DNA of 8,920 nucleotides from Comamonadaceae bacterium (lineage in GTDB: Bacteria; Pseudomonadota; Gammaproteobacteria; Burkholderiales; Burkholderiaceae_C): the NCBI GenBank assembly GCA_947458305.1, contig CANGZO010000088.1, forward strand, positions 1-8,920. The letters are read 5' to 3'. The notes under the pieces were generated by a model that had not been told where the DNA came from, searched no databases, and was given only the letters and a program-made list of their open reading frames with translations. Shown here piece after piece: positions 1-6,053 of the stretch (position 1 is its first letter; each line of letters opens with the position of its first letter). The position numbers and the translations under genes were made by a program.

Positions 1-641
1 AGGGTCTCTGGTGTGGTGCGCTGGCCATAGGGGTGCGTGCCGAAAACAGCTTGGGCAAATCGGTGCTGCACGACGGTGCCCGGTTTGGTCAAGGATTCAC
101 GGATGGCCGCGCTGAAGCGCTCACGGTCGCGCAACCACATGGCTTCGGGAAAGGCCGGATGGGCCATTTGACGGGCTGCCAGAGCCACAGCTTTGTCCAG
201 CAGGTCTGAAAAACTCAGGCTGCGCAGGCCAAAGCTCAAACGGTCGCCACTGGCACTGATGCCCAAGCTGGCGCCCAGGTCGGCCCAAGCTTCACCGATT
301 TGGTTTTCGTCCATGGCCATGGGGTAGTGACCTTGGCCTTGGGGGTCGGCCCGGGTGCCGTTAGCCATTTGGCCCGCCATGACGGAAGCCAATCCGGCCT
401 GCGCAGCCGGATCGCGGCGGCTGCCCGCGTCGATGTCGATCTGCACATCGACCATGGGAATGGCGTGGCTCTCCACGAGGAACACACGGGCCCCATTGGC
501 TTGGGTCCAGTGTTGGATAGGCAAAGCGGCTTGCGCACCCGTGTTCACGGTGCAGCAAGCCAACACAAAGCTGGACAGCCAAAGCGTTTTTCGGGTCTTG
601 GACAACAAAGAGATCGATGGCATGGGGGTGTGGTTTTGCAT
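1..641 (-). CDS. M16 family peptidase-like protein lacking the zinc motif (partial, C-terminus outside window)
   Basis: This is the N-terminal part of a periplasmic M16B (pitrilysin-like) protein. The reading frame is open to the window edge, so the C-terminus is missing. The start at 641 is preceded by a GGTGA ribosome-binding sequence (minus strand, 651-647) 5 nt upstream. A second ATG at 623 has no such site. Residues 1 to about 38 form a signal peptide: a basic start, a hydrophobic stretch (LWLSSFVLACC) and a likely cleavage after Ala-Gln-Ala. The body begins like M16 proteins (NGARVFLVESHAIPMVDVQI, then DAGSRRDPAAQAGLASVM), but where active members have HxxEH this one reads LASVM. It therefore cannot bind the catalytic zinc in the usual way. 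It lies 13 bp after the active M16 gene and is probably co-transcribed with it. By family knowledge, such non-catalytic members pair with an active partner and help bind substrate. The actual substrate is unknown. Confidence 0.88.
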   Translation of the reverse strand, partial: MQNHTPMPSISLLSKTRKTLWLSSFVLACCTVNTGAQAALPIQHWTQANGARVFLVESHAIPMVDVQIDIDAGSRRDPAAQAGLASVMAGQMANGTRADPQGQGHYPMAMDENQIGEAWADLGASLGISASGDRLSFGLRSLSFSDLLDKAVALAARQMAHPAFPEAMWLRDRERFSAAIRESLTKPGTVVQHRFAQAVFGTHPYGQRTTPET

Positions 642-654
642 GGCATTCACCGGT

Positions 655-2103
655 TCAATGCCGAGCGCCAGCGGCTGGGCGGCGCGCACGGGGCTGGCCC
701 GACATGGGCTGCGGCCGCAGGATGGCCACCGTGAGGCTGTCGTCGCCAAAATATTTTTGTGCCACAGCTTGCACCTGAGCGGGCGTGACTTGGCGCAAGC
801 GGGCGATCAACTGCGACCCGTAGTCTGGCTGCAGGCCCAGCGTCCAGGCCACGCCCAGTTCTCGGGCCTGGTTGAAAACAGAATCCAGTTTGTAGATTTC
901 GCTGGCCACCCATTGGGTCTTGACGCGCTGCAGCTCAGCCTCTGTCACACCCTCTGTGGCCACGCGTTGCACTTGGGCACGCAAGGCAGCCTCCAGAGCT
1001 TCTGGCGTTTGGCCTTTGGCAGGCACGCCTTCCAAGTAAAAGAACTGTGGGCCTCGGCCCATGAGGCCGTTGTAAGCCCCCACGCTGTCGGCCAGGCGGT
1101 TTTCACCTTGTGTCAGAGCGCGGTCCAGTCGGGCACCGCTGTAGCCATCCAACACTGCGGCCAATACAGTCAAAGCGAGCGCCTCGTCGTGCTCGGGCGC
1201 AGGGGCCAAGCTGGCCAGTTTGGGAACTTTGAACGCCAGCGCCACATAGGACTGTTCAGCCGGTGCCTTGAACTCGAAACGGCGCAAGCCTTGCTGCGCA
1301 GGCTCCTCACGCGGCTTGCGCTCGGGCACGGCGCGGGCGGGGATCACGCCGTAGTATTGGTCAGCCAAGGCCTTGACGCGCATCGGATCAACATCGCCCG
1401 CCACCACCACCACAGCGTTCGCAGGCGAGTACCACTTGCGGTAAAAATCACGCGCATCTTGCGCTGTCATGGCCTCAAGGTCGCTCATCCAGCCCACGAT
1501 GGGGCGGCGGTAAGGCGATGCGACCAAGGCGGTGGCTGAGAGCATCTCATGCAACAGGGCGCGGGGGTTGTCCTCGGTGCGCAGGCGGCGCTCTTCTTTG
1601 ACCACCTCCAACTCCTTGATGAATTCACTGTCTGGCCACTGGTTGTTGGCAAAGCGGTCAGACTCCAAACGCATCACGGCTTCCAGCTGAGCAGAAGGTA
1701 TCTGCTGGAAATAGCCGGTGTAGTCCTTGGCGGTGAAGGCATTTTCTCGCCCACCCAAGGCCGCCACACGGCGGGAAAACTCACCAGCTGCCAAAGAGGG
1801 CGTGCCCTTGAAGAGCATGTGCTCCAGCACATGGGCCACGCCGCTGGCTCCATCCACTTCGTCCATCGAGCCCACGCGCAGCCACACCATGTGCACGGCC
1901 GTCGGCGCACGCCGGTCGGGTTTGACCCACACGCTCATGCCGTTGGCCAAGGTGAAGGTGTGCACCTGGGCCGCGCTGGCCGCTGGAGCCTGGCTTGTGG
2001 ATGGGGCGCTGCCCTGCCCCTGCGGGGCCTGCGCCGTGGCGCTGAAGCTGCTGGCCACCAGGGCTGATGCCAGCGAAAGTCCCAAGAGAAAGTTCGGTTT
2101 CAT
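655..2103 (-). CDS. M16 family zinc metallopeptidase (pitrilysin/insulinase-like), periplasmic
   Basis: A 482-residue protein of about the usual length for bacterial M16B peptidases. Residues 1 to about 25 are a signal peptide (MKPNFLLGLSLASALVASSF, cleavage near Ala-Thr-Ala-Gln-Ala), followed by a Gln/Ala/Ser-rich linker to about residue 46. The inverted zinc motif HVLEH is at residues 91-95 (His91, Glu94, His95), and the third zinc ligand is probably one of the glutamates in VVKEERR, around 170. The second M16 domain covers roughly residues 240-430. The start at 2103 was chosen because it gives a clean signal peptide and has AAGGA 11 nt upstream. In-frame ATGs at 2112 and 2133 would add only a few residues, and the frame stays open far back into antisense ftsY without meaning. 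The gene forms a probable operon with the zinc-less M16 gene downstream and diverges from ftsY. Its role is likely degradation or processing of exported peptides. The substrate cannot be told from sequence. Confidence 0.93.
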   Translation of the reverse strand: MKPNFLLGLSLASALVASSFSATAQAPQGQGSAPSTSQAPAASAAQVHTFTLANGMSVWVKPDRRAPTAVHMVWLRVGSMDEVDGASGVAHVLEHMLFKGTPSLAAGEFSRRVAALGGRENAFTAKDYTGYFQQIPSAQLEAVMRLESDRFANNQWPDSEFIKELEVVKEERRLRTEDNPRALLHEMLSATALVASPYRRPIVGWMSDLEAMTAQDARDFYRKWYSPANAVVVVAGDVDPMRVKALADQYYGVIPARAVPERKPREEPAQQGLRRFEFKAPAEQSYVALAFKVPKLASLAPAPEHDEALALTVLAAVLDGYSGARLDRALTQGENRLADSVGAYNGLMGRGPQFFYLEGVPAKGQTPEALEAALRAQVQRVATEGVTEAELQRVKTQWVASEIYKLDSVFNQARELGVAWTLGLQPDYGSQLIARLRQVTPAQVQAVAQKYFGDDSLTVAILRPQPMSGQPRARRPAAGARH

Positions 2104-2131
2104 AGAATGCATGATCCTTGAAATCCACACC

Positions 2132-3211
2132 ATGTTCAGTTTCTTCAAAAAAAAATCCCCACCTGCTGAGGTCCCATCGGCTCCATCAGCAGCTTCACCC
2201 GCTGCTGCCCCCACTGCTTCTTCGCCTGTGACCGGCAAAGCCGCAGCGCCAGCCAGCCACCCCACAGCTCCCGCGCCGAGCTCGGCCGATGCAACACCTG
2301 CCGCCCCCGCTGCCCGCCAGGGCTGGCTGGACCGCCTGAAAGCCGGATTGCGCAAGACCGGCTCCAGCATCACCACCGTCTTCACCGGCACACGCATCGA
2401 CGACGAACTGTATGAAGAGTTAGAAACCGCGCTGCTGGTGGCCGACACCGGCGTCAAAGCCACCGAGCACTTGTTACAAGACCTCAAGCGCCGCGTCAAA
2501 GACAGCAAGGCCACCGACCCTTCTCAGGTCAAAACCCTGCTGGCCGATGCCATCACCGACTTGCTGACTCCCCTTCAAAAGTCCCTGAGCATTGGCGACC
2601 ACCACCCCACCGTGATCATGGTGGCCGGCGTTAATGGCGCGGGCAAAACCACCTCGATTGGCAAACTCACCAAACACCTGGCCGATGAAGGCTTGAGCGT
2701 GCTGCTGGCCGCGGCCGACACCTTCCGCGCTGCAGCCAAGGAGCAACTGGCTGTCTGGGCCACCCGCAACACGGTGGAGATCATCAGCCAGCAAGGCGGC
2801 GACCCGGCGGCCGTGAGCTTTGACGCGGTGAGCGCTGGCCGCGCCCGGGGCCGTGATGTGGTGCTGGTGGACACCGCAGGACGCCTGCCGACGCAGCTGC
2901 ACCTGATGGAAGAGCTGAAAAAGATCAAGCGCGTGGTGCAAAAGGCCGACGGCACCGCCCCCCATGAGGTGCTGCTGGTGATCGATGGCAACACCGGCCA
3001 AAACGCACTGGCCCAGGTCAAAGCCTTTGACGACACGCTGGGCCTGACGGGCCTGATCGTGACCAAGCTGGACGGCACCGCCAAGGGCGGGGTGCTGTGC
3101 GCCATTGCCCGCGAAAAGCCGATTCCGGTGTACTTCATTGGCGTGGGCGAGAAGCTGGAAGACCTGGAAACCTTCAACGCACGCGAGTTTGCCCAGGCCC
3201 TTTTGAGCTGA
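2132..3211 (+). CDS. ftsY: Signal recognition particle receptor FtsY
   Basis: FtsY is the membrane-associated SRP receptor GTPase. It docks Ffh/4.5S RNA-bound ribosomes to the Sec translocon for co-translational insertion of membrane proteins. The 359-residue protein begins MFSFFKKK, a short membrane-targeting segment. Residues 9-62 form an Ala/Pro-rich, weakly charged linker in place of the acidic A domain of the E. coli protein. The N domain starts with the amphipathic stretch WLDRLKAGLRKTGSSI (65-80). GTPase motifs are all present: P-loop GVNGAGKTT (166-174), DTFRAAA (196-202), DTAGR (247-251) and TKLD (311-314), followed by GTAKGG. The start at 2132 fits the family N-terminus, although no good Shine-Dalgarno sequence precedes it. 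The frame is open further upstream, but only as antisense to the peptidase gene. The start lies 28 bp from the divergent M16 start. An A9 run occupies codons 6-8. The family assignment is certain. Confidence 0.98.
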   Translation: MFSFFKKKSPPAEVPSAPSAASPAAAPTASSPVTGKAAAPASHPTAPAPSSADATPAAPAARQGWLDRLKAGLRKTGSSITTVFTGTRIDDELYEELETALLVADTGVKATEHLLQDLKRRVKDSKATDPSQVKTLLADAITDLLTPLQKSLSIGDHHPTVIMVAGVNGAGKTTSIGKLTKHLADEGLSVLLAAADTFRAAAKEQLAVWATRNTVEIISQQGGDPAAVSFDAVSAGRARGRDVVLVDTAGRLPTQLHLMEELKKIKRVVQKADGTAPHEVLLVIDGNTGQNALAQVKAFDDTLGLTGLIVTKLDGTAKGGVLCAIAREKPIPVYFIGVGEKLEDLETFNAREFAQALLS

Positions 3212-3283
3212 ACACCCCGGCTTGCGCCGTTGCCCAGTGCACAGACGGACCCAGCCCAGACCCGCAAAATCAGGGAAAACCCG

Positions 3284-3311
3284 AGGAGCCTCAGATCCCT
3301 GAGGCCGTCCT
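3284..3311 (+). terminator. Hairpin after ftsY, possible intrinsic terminator
   Basis: A perfect 7-bp stem, GCCTCAG (3288-3294) and CTGAGGC (3299-3305), closes over an ATCC loop. It extends outward by AGGA (3284-3287) pairing with TCCT (3308-3311) after a 2-nt bulge. Only a short pyrimidine-rich tail (TCCTTT) follows, so termination may be inefficient. It sits 73 bp after the ftsY stop and directly abuts the CIRCE operator, so it would limit readthrough from ftsY into rpoH. Confidence 0.5.
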
Positions 3312-3338
3312 TTAGCACTCCTCACAAGAGAGTGCTAA
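3312..3338 (+). promoter_or_regulatory. CIRCE operator (HrcA-binding inverted repeat) upstream of rpoH
   Basis: The sequence reads TTAGCACTC (3312-3320), a 9-base spacer (3321-3329), then GAGTGCTAA (3330-3338). This is an exact match to the CIRCE consensus TTAGCACTC-N9-GAGTGCTAA, the operator of the heat-shock repressor HrcA. CIRCE usually precedes groESL or hrcA-dnaK. Here it ends 29 bp before the rpoH start codon, where bound HrcA would block rpoH transcription until heat or unfolded proteins titrate GroEL, which is needed to keep HrcA active. The match is seen directly. Binding and regulation are inferred. No hrcA or groE gene lies in the window. Confidence 0.93.
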
Positions 3339-3341
3339 TAT
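3312..3341 (+). promoter_or_regulatory. Possible housekeeping-type promoter of rpoH embedded in CIRCE
   Basis: TTAGCA (3312-3317) and TAATAT (3336-3341) are spaced by 18 bp, and each matches 4 of 6 bases of the sigma-70 -35 and -10 consensus. The elements are contained in or overlap the CIRCE arms, which is the expected arrangement for HrcA repression. Transcription would begin near 3348 and leave a leader of only about 20 nt. The elements are weak and the call is an inference. Confidence 0.35.
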
Positions 3342-3353
3342 TGGGGTATTCTG

Positions 3354-3360
3354 AAAGGAG
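3354..3360 (+). promoter_or_regulatory. Strong ribosome-binding site deciding the rpoH start
   Basis: AAAGGAG lies 7 nt before the ATG at 3368. It selects this ATG over in-frame upstream starts such as the one at 3230, which would run through the hairpin and the CIRCE operator. Confidence 0.85.
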
Positions 3361-3367
3361 TTCTGGT

Positions 3368-4300
3368 ATGAACATTCAAACTGGTTCCCCCGCCACAGCC
3401 ATCACGCTGAGCAACCCCTGGGCGGTCGTGCCCTCGCTCGGCCACCTGGACGCCTACATCTCTGCGGTCAACCGCATGCCCATGCTCACCCTTGAGGAGG
3501 AGCAAGAGGCTGCCCGCCAACTCAAAGCCAACGACGACCTCGAAGCCGCCCGCAAACTGGTGCTCTCGCACCTGCGCTTGGTGGTGTCGGTGTCGCGCCA
3601 ATACTTGGGCTACGGCCTGCCGCACGGCGACCTGATCCAGGAAGGCAATGTGGGCCTGATGAAAGCCGTCAAGCGCTTCGACCCCGAGCAAGGCGTGCGT
3701 CTGGTCAGCTACGCGCTGCACTGGATCAAGGCCGAGATCCATGAGTACATCCTGAAAAACTGGCGCATGGTCAAGGTGGCCACCACCAAAGCCCAGCGCA
3801 AGCTGTTTTTCAACCTGCGCTCAATGAAGCAAGGCTACAAAGCCGATGCCGACGAAGGCACGCACCGCGACACCCTCACCCCCGACCAGGTCGACGCGAT
3901 GGCGCACAGCCTGAACGTCAAGCGTGAGGAAGTGCGAGAGATGGAAATGCGCATGTCCGGCGGCGATGTGCTGCTGGACCCGGCCCCCTCGGACGACGGT
4001 GAGCAGGCTTTTGGCCCCATCGCCTACCTGGCCGATGTGAACCACGAGCCCACCGCCATGATCGAAGCGCACCAGCGCGATGTGCTGGCCAGCGACGGCT
4101 TGGCCAGTGCGCTGAGCGTTCTGGACGATCGCAGCCGCCGCATCGTGGAAGAGCGTTGGCTCAAGGTGAACGACAACGGCTCGGGCGGCATGACCTTGCA
4201 TGACCTGGCCGACGAGTATGGCGTGAGCGCTGAGCGCATTCGCCAAATCGAAGTGGCGGCCATGAAGAAAATGAAAAAGGCGCTGGTCGAGTTCGCTTGA
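3368..4300 (+). CDS. rpoH: RNA polymerase heat-shock sigma factor RpoH (sigma-32)
   Basis: RpoH directs RNA polymerase to heat-shock promoters (chaperones and proteases). The protein has 310 residues, slightly longer than the 284 of E. coli. Region 1.2/2.1 spans about residues 26-80. The region 2 core DLIQEGNVGLMKAVKRFDP is at 88-106, followed by YALHWIKAEIHEYILKNW (115-132). The diagnostic RpoH box QRKLFFNLR is at 143-151 and separates it from RpoD and RpoS. Region 4 with its helix-turn-helix (TLHDLADEYGVSAERIRQIE) is at 276-295. Compared with E. coli there is extra sequence around 205-230 (PAPSDDGEQAFGPIAYLADV) and a glycine-containing insert near 268-275. Expression is likely controlled at transcription by the CIRCE operator just upstream. 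With such a short leader, an E. coli-style RNA thermometer would have to lie mostly inside the coding region, and none was identified. ftsE and ftsX, which separate ftsY and rpoH in E. coli, are absent here. Confidence 0.97.
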   Translation: MNIQTGSPATAITLSNPWAVVPSLGHLDAYISAVNRMPMLTLEEEQEAARQLKANDDLEAARKLVLSHLRLVVSVSRQYLGYGLPHGDLIQEGNVGLMKAVKRFDPEQGVRLVSYALHWIKAEIHEYILKNWRMVKVATTKAQRKLFFNLRSMKQGYKADADEGTHRDTLTPDQVDAMAHSLNVKREEVREMEMRMSGGDVLLDPAPSDDGEQAFGPIAYLADVNHEPTAMIEAHQRDVLASDGLASALSVLDDRSRRIVEERWLKVNDNGSGGMTLHDLADEYGVSAERIRQIEVAAMKKMKKALVEFA

Positions 4301-4330
4301 GCGCAGGGCCTTTGGGCTGCTTTGATTCCG

Positions 4331-4357
4331 ATACCCGGCCCAGGCCGGGTATTTTTT
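4331..4357 (+). terminator. Strong intrinsic terminator after rpoH
   Basis: Perfect inverted repeat ATACCCGGCC (4331-4340) and GGCCGGGTAT (4343-4352), with a CA centre, runs straight into six T residues (4352-4357). It begins 30 bp after the rpoH stop and insulates rpoH from the binding-protein gene that follows. Confidence 0.93.
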
Positions 4358-4404
4358 CGCCTGCTGTGCGCTAAAGTCAGGGTTGTTTTTTGAAAGACCC
4401 CACC

Positions 4405-5421
4405 ATGACTGCTCGCACCCCCACTGGTTTTTCTCGCCGCCATTTGGCCCAAGCTCTTGGCGCTGCTTTGGCTTTGGGACTGACACCTTCATGGGCCACT
4501 GCCTCAACCACCGGATCGACAGCGTCATGGCCCACCCAAACTGTGCGACTGGTGGTCGGCTTCCCGGCCGGCTCCAGCCCGGATTTGACGGCCCGCGCCT
4601 TGGCCGAACCCCTGTCCAAAGCGCTGGGACAAAACGTGATTGTTGAGAACAAAGTGGGCGCTGGCGGCAATATCGCCGCCGACTTCGTGGCGAAATCCAC
4701 CGATGGCCACACGCTGGGTCTGATGATCAACGGCAACATGACGATTGCACGCATCCTGAATCCCAAGGTGCCTTACGACCCGCTCAAAGACCTGGCGCCC
4801 ATCAGCCTGATTGGCAAGGCACCCCTGGTGCTCACCGTACCCGCCAATGCACCCGGTCAAAGCGCCAAAGAGTGGTTGAGCCAAGCCCAAAAGGCAGGCG
4901 ACAAGCTCAGCTACGCATCACCGGGTGTCGGCACCGTGGCGCACCTGGGCATGGAACTGCTCAAAACCAAAGCAGGCATTGCCCCTGTGCATGTGCCCTA
5001 CCCCGGCAACCCGCAAATCATCACGGCCATGTTGGGTGGCCAAGTGCAATTGGCCTTGCTCCCCCCGGCGATGTCGGCAGCACAAGTCAGTGCGGGCAAA
5101 CTGCGCGCCATTGGGGCCTCCAGCAGCGGCCGCAGCCCAGTGGCTGCCGAAGTGCCCAGCCTGTCAGAGATCGGTGTCAAGGACTACCAGCTGGAAATTT
5201 GGAATGCCGTGGCAGCGCCAGCCTCCATGCCAGCAGCGGTCGCGAGCCGCTTGTCGGCCTTGGTGAGCGACATCGTCCGCTCCCCTGACATGCGGTCACG
5301 TTTGTTTCAACAAGGCTGGCAGGTGGTGGGCTCTTCGCCCGAGGGCTTGCGCAACCGCATCGAGTCCGATACAAAAGCGCTCGGCGACATCATCCGCAGC
5401 CAGAAGATCGAGCTGAACTGA
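4405..5421 (+). CDS. Tripartite tricarboxylate transporter (Bug family) substrate-binding protein
   Basis: A 338-residue periplasmic solute-binding protein of the Bug/TctC family. These proteins capture carboxylates or other small organic molecules and pass them to TctAB-type membrane components or to sensors. Residues 1 to about 33 form a signal peptide with a twin arginine (SRRHLAQALGAALALGL, Arg11-Arg12), suggesting Tat export. Family hallmarks follow: WPTQTVRLVVGFPAGSSPD (42-60), LAEPLSKALGQNVIVENKVG (67-86), then AGGNIAADFVAKSTDGHTL, and YDPLKDLAPIS (124-134). The usual pocket segment FPPGGSTD is changed to FPAGSSPD, so ligand contacts may differ. The start at 4405 was chosen over a TTG at 4390 because it leaves a compact Tat signal. 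GAAAG (4392-4396) lies 8 nt upstream. No tctA or tctB gene is next to it, which is common in Burkholderiales, where Bug proteins are many and often orphan. The substrate is not predictable. Confidence 0.94.
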   Translation: MTARTPTGFSRRHLAQALGAALALGLTPSWATASTTGSTASWPTQTVRLVVGFPAGSSPDLTARALAEPLSKALGQNVIVENKVGAGGNIAADFVAKSTDGHTLGLMINGNMTIARILNPKVPYDPLKDLAPISLIGKAPLVLTVPANAPGQSAKEWLSQAQKAGDKLSYASPGVGTVAHLGMELLKTKAGIAPVHVPYPGNPQIITAMLGGQVQLALLPPAMSAAQVSAGKLRAIGASSSGRSPVAAEVPSLSEIGVKDYQLEIWNAVAAPASMPAAVASRLSALVSDIVRSPDMRSRLFQQGWQVVGSSPEGLRNRIESDTKALGDIIRSQKIELN

Positions 5422-5434
5422 GGCTCAGTGCGCC

Positions 5435-6043
5435 TTACTTGCCGCTGAGCAAAATCTTCACGTCCGAGGCCAAGGTTTCCGCACCGCTGGCGTGGCGGTT
5501 GTAAAGCCGAATACGGCCTTGCGGGTCAAAGGTGAAACTGCCTGCAGAGTGGTCCAGGGTATAGCTGGTGGGGGTTTTACCGTCGACCTTTTTGTAATAG
5601 ATCTTGAAGTCTTTGGTCACTTTGGGCAGCTGCTCCGGCGTGGGGCGCAGGGCCACAAAATCAGCACCGAAGTTGGCCACATAGGCCTTGAGCAACTCGG
5701 GCGTGTCACGCTCGGGGTCGACCGTGATGAAGATGCCTTGCAATTTGGCGCCATCCGCACCCAACAGCTGTTTGGCTTGGGCGATTTCTTGCAAGGCCGT
5801 GGGGCACACATCCGGGCATTGGGTGAAACCAAAAAACACCACCACGGTCTTGCCCGCAAAGTCTTTCAGCGTGCGCACCTGACCGTCTTGATCACTCAGC
5901 GAAAAGCCCTGCGCGTAATCGGCGCCGGTGATGTCCACCCCCTTGAAAGCCGCCTTGTCTTGGCCACAACCGGACAAGACCGCCAAGGCACTGACCATGC
6001 CCAAAGCCAAAAAGGTTCTCGAAAAAGCTCTGCGCTGCAGCAT
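5435..6043 (-). CDS. Sco1/SenC/PrrC family copper chaperone lipoprotein for cytochrome oxidase
   Basis: Sco proteins bind copper and act as thiol reductants in building the CuA site of cytochrome c oxidase subunit II. This 202-residue protein starts with a lipoprotein signal (MLQRRAFSRTFLALGMVSAL, lipobox LSGC with Cys26), so it is anchored on the periplasmic face. The thioredoxin-like domain has FGFTQCPDVCP with the copper-binding CxxxC (Cys76, Cys80). TVDPERDTPE follows at 107-116, and the third copper ligand is His165 in TLDHSAG. All metal ligands are intact. The start at 6043 gives the signal peptide directly. An upstream ATG (MPLCCL) would lie inside ctaB. The gene follows ctaB by 10 bp and is the last of the oxidase-assembly operon. 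It converges on the binding-protein gene with only 13 bp between the stops. Confidence 0.96.
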   Translation of the reverse strand: MLQRRAFSRTFLALGMVSALAVLSGCGQDKAAFKGVDITGADYAQGFSLSDQDGQVRTLKDFAGKTVVVFFGFTQCPDVCPTALQEIAQAKQLLGADGAKLQGIFITVDPERDTPELLKAYVANFGADFVALRPTPEQLPKVTKDFKIYYKKVDGKTPTSYTLDHSAGSFTFDPQGRIRLYNRHASGAETLASDVKILLSGK

Positions 6044-6053
6044 GACGTTGGCC

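Noticed and set aside
355..1539. Long open frame (394 codons) on the plus strand, antisense to the M16 peptidase genes
   Set aside because: It lies opposite well-supported M16 coding sequence. The translation shows no recognisable domain and is rich in His/Gln/Arg/Ala, as expected for a reverse-frame shadow in G+C-rich DNA.
2112..2147. Possible promoter for the M16 operon on the minus strand (TTGAAG with 17-bp spacing to GATTTC)
   Set aside because: The -10 candidate matches the consensus poorly, so there is not enough to call it as a feature.
2104..2514. Extension of the M16 peptidase frame upstream through ftsY (would give 619 residues)
   Set aside because: The extra sequence is antisense to ftsY and has no family similarity. 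A normal signal peptide begins at 2103.
2474..3325. Two long minus-strand frames opposite ftsY
   Set aside because: They are shadows of a gene with every GTPase motif intact. Neither has a ribosome-binding site or a recognisable product.
3230..3367. N-terminal extension of rpoH from an in-frame ATG at 3230
   Set aside because: The extension would be translated through the hairpin, CIRCE operator and ribosome-binding site. The ATG at 3368 has AAAGGAG at ideal spacing and gives the expected RpoH N-terminus.
5423..5450. Inverted repeat GCTCAG...CTGAGC as a terminator between convergent genes
   Set aside because: The stem is 6 bp with a 16-nt loop, lies mostly inside the Sco1 coding end, and has no adjacent T run on either strand.
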